From JBCCSZ01 sp039199225 (lineage in GTDB: Bacteria > Bacteroidota > Bacteroidia > Chitinophagales > Saprospiraceae), in contig JBCCSZ010000414.1 of NCBI GenBank assembly GCA_039199225.1, forward strand, positions 1-5,077: DNA of 5,077 bases, read 5' to 3'. Positions 1 to 5,077 of the stretch are shown one piece after another. The first letter of the stretch is position 1. The number at the start of each line of letters is the position of its first letter. Both the position numbers and the translations under genes were made by a program. The notes beneath the pieces are model-generated. The model was not told where the DNA came from, ran no database searches, and saw nothing but the letters and a program-made list of their open reading frames with translations.

Positions 1-1038
1 ACTAGAGTAATGGTCATATATGCTCTGAATATGCCCTTCGGCAAATGCAAAAAAGTCATCATCTAGTAGTTGTATTTTGGCATCCTTTTGGGCAGCTGTC
101 AATCCGTGCTGCATACCACTGTTGAGAACCCAGCCTCTCTCTTTGCAGAAATGCAACATATGTAGGTAGGGGGTATTCTTTTGGTCTGGCAGCAGAAAAT
201 ACTTTTGTGTATCCGCTTGATTCATACCCTCTAGTTGTGGGTGTTGGCGGTCGTGCGTTAAGTCTTTCGCCATTGCACAGATGCGACCAATGAGTTCGGC
301 ATACGTTAGCCGGCTACTGTATTGTCGGAGACAGGAAGTCAATGCATAGGTCAGGACTCCTTGTATCTTTCCTTCGATTCTTTGTTCCTGTGCTTCTTCA
401 TCTTTTCGGCAGGCTGCCATCAAAATATGTCGAGCCATCGGAACATGTACGCCTCTGGCTGTTGCAATGTATTCTTGGGCTCCAGCAAACGCTTGCCATG
501 GTCTACTTTTTTTATTGGAACTTGTTTTTCGAAAACTGATATCCATTTCCGAATTTTTGGCTGCCCCTTTAGTTGCCGAAGACGAATAGCAGCTGTCAAG
601 AATAACGGTGAAATGCACCTTTTTTCGTTGTGTCACTTTCCAGATAAGATAGGCCAGTTCTTTGTCGTTGAGGTCCCAGCCATCTTCAAGCCGGCTATCA
701 TAAAGAACGAGGGTTTCCATCATGCCATTAGCTGTGGAATGCTCGAAGGCTGGAGGTGCTGTCATTCGGGAGCCATGTCCACTGAAATAAAATAAGGCAC
801 TATCGCCATCCTTAAGTCCGGAGAACAAACTCTTAAACTTGCAGATGAATTCCTTTCTTCCTGCAGAAGAATCGAGTAAAATGGCTTGATTCAATAATAG
901 GTTGTTGCGATGAGCGTAGCGTCTTAAGGCCTGTTTGACGTTTTCAACATCGTTTTGGCAACCGCGAAGGGGCTCCATATCCGGATAGTTGGAAATGCCT
1001 ACGATTAATGCATAGAGGTGGGATTTTCTCTCTCTCAT
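1..1038 (-). CDS. Caspase-family (metacaspase-like, peptidase C14) protein, C-terminus cut by window edge
   Basis: This is a predicted cysteine protease of the caspase/metacaspase fold. The frame is open for 346 codons from ATG 1038 to position 1, so the end of the gene lies outside the window. The caspase core starts almost at once, with LYALIVGISNYP at residues 8-19. The segment GCQNDVENV (26-34) carries Asp30, which corresponds to an S1-pocket aspartate of metacaspases. The catalytic histidine is His88 in FYFSGHGS (83-90), and the catalytic cysteine is Cys150 in LDSCYSS (147-153). Asp148 is the second expected S1 acid, so cleavage after Arg or Lys is inferred. A later block, HPQLEG (266-271), and the part around WVLNSGMQHGL (303-313) continue past the catalytic core into a region I cannot classify. 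No signal peptide or membrane helix is visible, so it is probably cytoplasmic. The start is 28 bp after the response-regulator stop, in the same direction, which implies co-transcription. There is no Shine-Dalgarno, as is usual in Bacteroidota. I am sure of the family; substrate and role are unknown. Confidence 0.93.
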   Translation of the reverse strand, partial: MRERKSHLYALIVGISNYPDMEPLRGCQNDVENVKQALRRYAHRNNLLLNQAILLDSSAGRKEFICKFKSLFSGLKDGDSALFYFSGHGSRMTAPPAFEHSTANGMMETLVLYDSRLEDGWDLNDKELAYLIWKVTQRKKVHFTVILDSCYSSSATKGAAKNSEMDISFRKTSSNKKSRPWQAFAGAQEYIATARGVHVPMARHILMAACRKDEEAQEQRIEGKIQGVLTYALTSCLRQYSSRLTYAELIGRICAMAKDLTHDRQHPQLEGMNQADTQKYFLLPDQKNTPYLHMLHFCKERGWVLNSGMQHGLTAAQKDAKIQLLDDDFFAFAEGHIQSIYDHYSS

Positions 1039-1066
1039 AAAAAGGGAATTTGCTGGAAGGTGGTTT

Positions 1067-1702
1067 TCAATCCAGCGAGATCAATCCTTCCCGAATAGCG
1101 TAGTGAGTCAGTTCGGTCGCATTGCGCAACTCGAGTTTATGCAGGACATTACGTCGGTGGGTATTGACCGTTAATATTGAAATATTCAGGTATTCGGATA
1201 TTTCTTTGGTTGTTTTCCCTTGAGCGACTAAGCACACTATTTCCAGTTCTCTAGGGGTCAGTTGCACGGATGGTTCTAGTCTGTTGATCTCGGAAGCGAT
1301 CCGCAATACCTCAAGTCCGTAATGTGGAATTCCATTGTACACATTGTGAATGGCACCGACCAGTTCGTCTTTACTTTTATCTTTTAGCACATAGCCCGCG
1401 GCCCCTGCTTGCAGGAGCTTTACGACAAAAGACTTTCGTTTGAACATGCTCAAGATCAGTACTTGAACATCCGGATATTTTTGATTGATTAATCTCGTAG
1501 TCTCTATACCGTCCATCTTTTCCATGGTGATGTCCAATACGACGACATCCACTTTGTTGGATTGTAAAAATTCCAGGCACTCTATTCCATCCAAACACAT
1601 GCTAACCACACGAATGTCTTCATCTAAATCCAAAAATGCCTTTACGCCATCTAGAAACATTAGATGGTCGTCGACCAGCAACACATCTATCATTTTTTTC
1701 AT
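1067..1702 (-). CDS. Two-component response regulator, NarL/LuxR (FixJ) family
   Basis: A DNA-binding response regulator of 211 residues, the normal length for the NarL family. The N-terminal receiver domain (about 5-120) has the acidic pocket Asp11-Asp12 in VLLVDDH, the phosphoacceptor Asp57 in VVVLDITM, Ser85 at the conserved Thr/Ser switch position, and Lys107 in GYVLKDKS. The C-terminal LuxR-type helix-turn-helix spans about 147-208, beginning LTPRELEIV, with the recognition-helix region around ISILTVNTHRRNVLHKL. All key residues are intact, so the protein should be phosphorylatable and bind DNA, presumably as a dimer. The start ATG at 1702 gives MKKMIDVLLVDD; Met4 (ATG at 1693) is an equally workable start. 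It lies 37 bp downstream of the histidine kinase stop and 28 bp upstream of the caspase-like gene, so the kinase is its obvious partner. Target promoters cannot be read from the sequence; its own operon or remote genes are both possible. Confidence 0.96.
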   Translation of the reverse strand: MKKMIDVLLVDDHLMFLDGVKAFLDLDEDIRVVSMCLDGIECLEFLQSNKVDVVVLDITMEKMDGIETTRLINQKYPDVQVLILSMFKRKSFVVKLLQAGAAGYVLKDKSKDELVGAIHNVYNGIPHYGLEVLRIASEINRLEPSVQLTPRELEIVCLVAQGKTTKEISEYLNISILTVNTHRRNVLHKLELRNATELTHYAIREGLISLD

Positions 1703-1739
1703 GTTGTGAAAATTGAATATTAAATAAGTCCCTCAATCC

Positions 1740-3833
1740 CTAAACCTCTTTGTCGGGAATATCAATGGTAACTGTCGTTCCCCTGCCTGGGCTGGCATCC
1801 ACATGCATTTTTCCTCCCATATCATTGACTCTAGTCCGAATATTTTTCAGTCCAAGTCCTTTTTTATCCTTCACCGCTTCGGGATCAAATCCGATACCGT
1901 CATCCTCCACTATGACATTCAATATGCCAGCCAGCTGATTTAGTTGAAGGACTAATTTTTTACATCGCGAATGTTTCAGCGCATTGCTGACCAGTTCCTG
2001 AATGATGCGGTAGAGGTTCACCTCAATTTCAGGCCGTAATCGCTTGTCGAAGCCATGGGTAAACAAATTAACTTGTAGTGGACTGCTGCTTTGGATGGTA
2101 TGGACCAGTTCATCTAACTCTGCCTTAAGGCCATAATTGGACAGCACACCAGAATGCATATTGTAGGCAATCTTTCGGACTTCCTCACAAGCATTATCCA
2201 GTAATTCTGTCGCTTTGTTAAACTGTTGGAGGTTGTCTTGTTGCAGATGACTCAGCTTACTGTCCAGATGAGAAAAGTACAGCTTGACGGTGGACAGCAT
2301 GCCACCCAAGCCATCGTGTAAATCCTGGGCTACTCGCAATCGTTCCTTGTCTTGCCCCTCCAGACGAGCATAATTGATTTTGATCTCTTGGTCCCTCAGC
2401 AAATCGTCGATTTCTCTATAAGCATCCTGTGCTGCTCGTTCTGCTGCCTGTCTTTTCTGCCTGCTAACAATAGAAAAGTATACAAAAAAAGAGACGGCAG
2501 AAATGATTACAACAAGAGCAGTAAGGCTCAATACGATCAATTGTTGCCGACTGCTACTTATCAATTGTGCCTCCCGTAGCAAGGCATTTTCCTTCTGTAT
2601 TTCTTCGTAGTTTAACTTATAGTTGAGAGCGTTTACGAAACTGTTGTTGAGGCTATCCTGGATTTCATTATAGCGTTGACTGTAGAATAGCGCTTTTTCA
2701 TTTTGCTGTAGTTTAGCATGGATGGAGGCCAGTGCATCGTAAACTTTTGACTGCAGGATCGGGGTTTGAAGTGAGTCGACAGATGAGCGTGCCTTTTGAA
2801 GAAAAGTAACGGCCATCTTCGGTTTGTTTTGCTCCTGTAGGGCATAGCCAATATTGTAATATACGGCTGCCTGCTCTTCGGCATCACCTATTTCTGAAAA
2901 CAAACGCAGCCCTTTCTGAAAGGCATTCATAGACAAGTCGTACTGTTGGAGCTTATCGTATGCGGCTCCCGTGTTTTTGTAAATCAGTGCGAGATCATCC
3001 TGGTCTAGAAACTCATCTAGCAGCAGGGCTTTTTGGTAAAAATCAAGTGCTTCCTGGTATTTTTTGATGGTAAACGAGCAGGCACCTAAATTCATGTAGC
3101 ACTTGGCCTGTCCGTTTTTCAGTTTACATTTTGTGAAGATATCCAGGCTGCGCAAATAGGAGTCAATTGCTTTTGACAGATTGTGCGTGGTCAAATAGTA
3201 GCTTCCAAGGTCAAGATAAGAGTAGGCTGCACCTGGGAAGTCTTTTATTTGTTCCCGGATCTCTATTCCTCTGAGCAGGTATTGGATGGCCTCTTCGAAT
3301 CTTCCCATTCGGAGATAGCAGGTCCCGGTATTATTGTAAAGAACGGCCTTTAGCTTAGAATCATTTTCAACGGAAAGTGCTGATAAACCTTGTTGGTAAT
3401 AATCGATGGCTTGGTCGTATTGCTGTTGAAACTTGTAAAGCAGACCCAAGTTGTTGTAGGTGCTGGCAACTTGCATCTGCTTTCCAAGTGATTTTCGAAT
3501 GTGTAATGCGCTGGTGAAAAAAGTAAGTGCACGATCGAATGCTTTGTCATTCATGTAAAGTGCTCCGAGGCTTATCAGTGCATCTGCCTGACCCTTTTCG
3601 TAGTTTTTTGCTTTGGCAAGCGTTTGGGCTTTTTCTGCGTAGGATCGGGCATTTGCATCATTTTTTCGCTGCCACTGCCAAGATAACTCAACCATTAAAT
3701 CCACCTTTAGTGTGTCCGAGGCAGATAGCTGAAGTACTTTTTCCAGACTATCTATCAGGTGAGGAGACTGAGTAAATAGTGGTTGGGAAATCAATCCAAG
3801 CAGTAGCAATAAGGGAAAAGTAGCTAATTTCAT
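1740..3833 (-). CDS. TPR-containing sensor histidine kinase (HisKA_3 type, NarX/LytS-like catalytic core)
   Basis: A membrane sensor kinase of 697 residues, complete. Residues 1-21 look like a signal peptide with a leucine-rich core (PLLLLLGLIS). Residues about 45-396 are a TPR array; the repeat from 84 onward has its conserved glycine at 90, 130, 170, 210, 250, 289 and 329, a period of about 40 residues. A short coiled-coil-like stretch (about 405-430) leads into one membrane helix (about 432-455), so the TPR part should be periplasmic. A second charged linker (456-500) follows. The HisKA_3 domain has the phosphoacceptor His506 in AQDLHDGLGG (502-511). The HATPase domain shows the N box ELVSNALKHS (613-622), DDGIGFD (644-650), KGLGLKNI (658-665) and GRGT (683-686). 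It should autophosphorylate His506 and pass the phosphate to Asp57 of the regulator encoded 37 bp downstream. The ligand of the TPR part is unknown; peptide or protein binding is typical of TPRs but not shown here. The 130-residue gene lies 67 bp upstream. Confidence 0.96.
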   Translation of the reverse strand: MKLATFPLLLLLGLISQPLFTQSPHLIDSLEKVLQLSASDTLKVDLMVELSWQWQRKNDANARSYAEKAQTLAKAKNYEKGQADALISLGALYMNDKAFDRALTFFTSALHIRKSLGKQMQVASTYNNLGLLYKFQQQYDQAIDYYQQGLSALSVENDSKLKAVLYNNTGTCYLRMGRFEEAIQYLLRGIEIREQIKDFPGAAYSYLDLGSYYLTTHNLSKAIDSYLRSLDIFTKCKLKNGQAKCYMNLGACSFTIKKYQEALDFYQKALLLDEFLDQDDLALIYKNTGAAYDKLQQYDLSMNAFQKGLRLFSEIGDAEEQAAVYYNIGYALQEQNKPKMAVTFLQKARSSVDSLQTPILQSKVYDALASIHAKLQQNEKALFYSQRYNEIQDSLNNSFVNALNYKLNYEEIQKENALLREAQLISSSRQQLIVLSLTALVVIISAVSFFVYFSIVSRQKRQAAERAAQDAYREIDDLLRDQEIKINYARLEGQDKERLRVAQDLHDGLGGMLSTVKLYFSHLDSKLSHLQQDNLQQFNKATELLDNACEEVRKIAYNMHSGVLSNYGLKAELDELVHTIQSSSPLQVNLFTHGFDKRLRPEIEVNLYRIIQELVSNALKHSRCKKLVLQLNQLAGILNVIVEDDGIGFDPEAVKDKKGLGLKNIRTRVNDMGGKMHVDASPGRGTTVTIDIPDKEV

Positions 3834-3841
3834 TTTGTATA

Positions 3842-3865
3842 GAACTTTTGCCTTTTTGAAAGTTC
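3842..3865. repeat. 7-bp inverted repeat in the leader just before the histidine kinase
   Basis: GAACTTT (3842-3848) and AAAGTTC (3859-3865) are exact reverse complements with a 10-base loop. In the minus-strand transcript the hairpin would end 8 bases before the kinase ATG at 3833. There is no U-run after it, so it is not a terminator. It could modulate kinase translation or protect mRNA ends between the 130-residue gene and the kinase, but a chance repeat in A/T-rich DNA is possible. Confidence 0.25.
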
Positions 3866-3900
3866 AGAAAAAGAGATGCCCCGACGAGTGGGTACTTTGA

Positions 3901-4293
3901 TCATACCTGTGATTCCAAAGGCCGGGTAACTTCATTTGCATTGGTTGTGCTGATGTGGTGTCCGCCTTTTTCCGTTTGCTCACCGGAATCGCTTTCGAGA
4001 TAGACTTTAACCTGAAAAGTGTAGGGTCCCAGGCTATCGTCTAGTTGAAAAAAATCAACCGTAAAGTGTAGGGTAGTATCCTGTTCATCCGGTGTGGAAG
4101 ATTCCGTTGGTGATACAATGAGGCCGACTTCAATCAGCTGTTGACCGTTTACCGTGCTCATCGAATGCTGGGTACCTCCGATTTCATATCCGATGGCATC
4201 GACTGGGACATTTGCTGTTAGTCGGTAGTCATAGACGTTTTGTTCTGTGCAGCTGTATTTAAGCAAGTCGAGTTGAGGGGTGAAGTAGTTCAT
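3901..4293 (-). CDS. Hypothetical acidic, beta-rich small protein at head of the operon
   Basis: I do not recognise this 130-residue protein. It is acidic, with many Asp/Glu and few Lys/Arg. It has no signal peptide and no membrane helix. Alternating hydrophobic and polar residues suggest beta strands, for example TLHFTVDFFQL (74-84) and YTFQVKVYL (91-99), and again around QLIEVGLIVS (52-61). A small beta-sandwich is therefore likely. The last 30 residues are polar and probably disordered. The ATG start is well bounded, because an in-frame TGA sits only two codons upstream (4302-4300). The leader is A/T-rich (GAAAAATC before the ATG) without a Shine-Dalgarno, as in many Bacteroidota genes. 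The stop lies 67 bp before the histidine kinase start in the same direction, so it is probably the first gene of the kinase-regulator-caspase operon. Its steady frame and normal codon use make it likely to be real. A partner or substrate role for the caspase or the kinase would be speculation. Confidence 0.75.
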   Translation of the reverse strand: MNYFTPQLDLLKYSCTEQNVYDYRLTANVPVDAIGYEIGGTQHSMSTVNGQQLIEVGLIVSPTESSTPDEQDTTLHFTVDFFQLDDSLGPYTFQVKVYLESDSGEQTEKGGHHISTTNANEVTRPLESQV

Positions 4294-4360
4294 GATTTTT
4301 CAATTTAATACAAGTAAATAATGTAAAAAGGGTATTGCAAAGTTCAATCGTTTGAATGAA
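4294..4360 (-). promoter_or_regulatory. Leader and weak promoter candidate for the four-gene operon
   Basis: This is the start of the only sizeable gap upstream of the operon, so the promoter should be here or slightly further right. On the minus strand GAACTTTG (4345-4338) differs at one base from the Bacteroidota -7 element TAnnTTTG. I see no convincing -33 TTTG/TTG at the right distance, so the call is weak. A small inverted repeat, TTCAA (4343-4347), 4-base spacer, TTGAA (4352-4356), overlaps it and could be an operator. The stretch next to the start codon is A/T-rich with no Shine-Dalgarno. Confidence 0.2.
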
Positions 4361-4453
4361 CCTAGCTTACCGAGTGATGAGGTTTTTATACTACTTACTT
4401 ATAGGTAGATTACCAATTGTAAGGTAGGAAATTTTTGTAAAAAATATGCTGTA

Positions 4454-4500
4454 AAAAGTACTATTCCGGTTAATTTTAAAGGCCGCCTATTGGTACTTTT
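4454..4500. repeat. 8-bp perfect inverted repeat with 31-base loop; possible terminator or operator
   Basis: AAAAGTAC (4454-4461) is the exact reverse complement of GTACTTTT (4493-4500). On the minus strand the second arm is followed by a run of T, so the transcript coming from the DUF5615 remnant (stop at 4559) could end here as a weak, A/U-rich rho-independent-type terminator. The loop is long and holds only a few extra pairs (CGG with CCG), so an operator for a dimeric regulator is an alternative. It lies between the remnant gene and the operon start. Confidence 0.3.
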
Positions 4501-4558
4501 GAAGGTGTGAAAATCAACAGGGATAGAGAATTGTATTAGCTATGGTAAAGGAGGAGAA

Positions 4559-4792
4559 CTAGATGAATGCTATGTAATTAATCATCTCTTCGGCGGTCAG
4601 AACCTGATGAATTAATTGAATTCCTTGTATAATATCACCTGTAGAAGTATGCTGGTTGGCACATATGATGCCGGCATGCTCGTAGCTTGAGGTGTGAAGT
4701 TTGAGAAAGTCAAGTATGTGTGGTATTGCCATCATCTTTCTGATGGAGGTCCTATATAGAAATGTACTCAAATTTTTTCTTGCAAAATAAAT
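4559..4792 (-). pseudogene. C-terminal remnant of a DUF5615-type PIN-like nuclease (toxin-like)
   Basis: The open frame runs from just after an in-frame TGA (4795-4793) to a TAG at 4559-4561. Possible starts are TTG 4771 (70 residues) or ATG 4735 (58 residues). Numbered from TTG 4771, the stretch LDFLKLH (20-26), then HAGII (32-36), Gln40, Gly45 and TAEEMIN (59-65) match, from memory, the C-terminal half of DUF5615 PIN-like proteins, which typically read DF-LxLH, HAGI, a Gln, a Gly, and a final AEEM-N motif. Full-length members are roughly twice this size and begin with an acidic LDED-type motif. That N-terminal motif is absent here, and I did not find it in the three minus frames up to 5077. 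PIN-fold proteins of this kind are predicted Mg-dependent RNases, often toxins. Without the first acidic residues this copy should be inactive, so I call it a decayed gene. No antitoxin gene is visible beside it within the window. A short expressed protein cannot be excluded. Confidence 0.55.
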
Positions 4793-4795
4793 TCA

Positions 4796-5077
4796 TAAAA
4801 AACTTTATAAGTTGCAGATTAATGTCTAGTTTTAAGGTGAATTTAGAAAATGGCAGAAACAACAAAAATTATTGATAATAGCTAGTCAACGACTGTCGTT
4901 TTGTTTGAGTAGAGTTACTACATACGCAGTAATAATCTTAAGAAGAATTCCTTTTATTTTTTCGGGTATGACTGAAAGTAAGGTCTTTCGGTGTACGCGT
5001 TTTTAAATCAATGCTTGCAGCGTGAGTTGCCAGCAGGAAGAGGTATTATCATCCTTGCTTCGACGATTTCACTGTGG
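4796..5077. other. Non-coding or unresolved stretch at the right edge
   Basis: All six frames are broken by frequent stops and no long frame is seen. Apart from the two palindromes at 4868-4900, it contains only very short frames. The rightmost plus-strand frame, open from about 4981 to the window end (with LQRELPAGRG near 5012-5041), could be the beginning of a gene continuing outside, but it has no ATG and no motif I know. No tRNA, CRISPR repeat or insertion-sequence end was recognised. Confidence 0.5.
4868..4900. promoter_or_regulatory. Two adjacent perfect palindromes, operator-like
   Basis: ATTAT-TG-ATAAT (4868-4879) is a perfect palindrome with a 2-base centre. Eight bases further, AACGAC-T-GTCGTT (4888-4900) is a perfect 6-bp-arm palindrome around one central base. 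The second is G/C-containing in A/T-rich surroundings, which makes chance less likely. Both lie about 100 bases upstream of the DUF5615 remnant on the minus strand, where an autoregulated toxin-antitoxin operator would be expected. They could equally serve something to the right of the window. Confidence 0.3.

Noticed and set aside
322..795. 157-residue plus-strand open frame
   Set aside because: It lies antisense inside the caspase-like gene, whose minus-strand translation carries intact catalytic motifs; the plus translation has no recognisable motif and is cysteine/phenylalanine-rich as expected of a shadow frame.
2633..2887. 84-residue minus-strand open frame
   Set aside because: It overlaps the kinase TPR region in another frame of the same strand; the kinase frame is the one with clear repeats.
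3527..3775. 82-residue plus-strand open frame
   Set aside because: It is antisense to the signal-peptide-proximal TPR region of the histidine kinase and has no motif or leader of its own.
4494..4501. Perfect TAnnTTTG promoter element on the plus strand
   Set aside because: There is no convincing -33 element and no plus-strand gene downstream; the match sits inside one arm of an inverted repeat and an 8-mer with two free bases is common in A/T-rich DNA.
4542..4577. Strong Shine-Dalgarno-like AAAGGAGG followed by ATG on the plus strand
   Set aside because: The ATG at 4563 opens only four codons (M-N-A-M) before TAA and the ATG at 4542 only six, so no protein is made; the purine run is just the region after the DUF5615 remnant stop read on the other strand.
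1..5077. CRISPR array, tRNA/rRNA, or insertion-sequence ends
   Set aside because: I saw no regularly spaced direct repeats, no tRNA-like cloverleaf with conserved TTCGA arm, and no transposase motif flanked by terminal inverted repeats.

Overview
The window looks like chromosomal DNA of a Bacteroidota bacterium, possibly near the Saprospiria or Cytophaga-type groups; that placement is inference. The reasons are the periplasmic TPR-array histidine kinase paired with a LuxR/NarL-type response regulator, the A/T-rich gene leaders without Shine-Dalgarno sequences, and the moderate G+C content judged by eye.

All recognisable genes lie on the minus strand, so the layout reads from right to left. 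Positions 4796-5077 hold no gene I can support, but contain two close perfect palindromes (4868-4879 and 4888-4900). Positions 4559-4792 carry the C-terminal part of a DUF5615-type PIN-like nuclease whose N-terminal half is missing, probably a decayed toxin gene. Positions 4294-4558 are an A/T-rich intergenic region with a long-loop inverted repeat (4454-4500) and a weak promoter-like stretch. A run of four co-directional genes follows: an acidic, beta-rich 130-residue protein of unknown function (4293-3901), a 697-residue sensor histidine kinase (3833-1740), a 211-residue NarL/LuxR-type response regulator (1702-1067), and a caspase-fold protease (1038 to beyond position 1) that is not closed within the window. 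The caspase gene is open through all 346 codons to the window edge.

The gaps between the four genes are 67, 37 and 28 bp, which fits one operon. The kinase has a signal peptide, eight TPR-like repeats at a 40-residue period, one membrane helix, a HisKA_3 dimerisation/phosphoacceptor domain (His506) and an HATPase domain. The regulator has an intact receiver (Asp57) and a C-terminal helix-turn-helix. The caspase-like protein keeps His88 and Cys150 and the acidic residues expected of a metacaspase S1 pocket. The most interesting reading is an envelope-sensing two-component system genetically tied to a metacaspase-like protease, with an uncharacterised small protein at the head of the operon. 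That functional link is inferred from gene order only.
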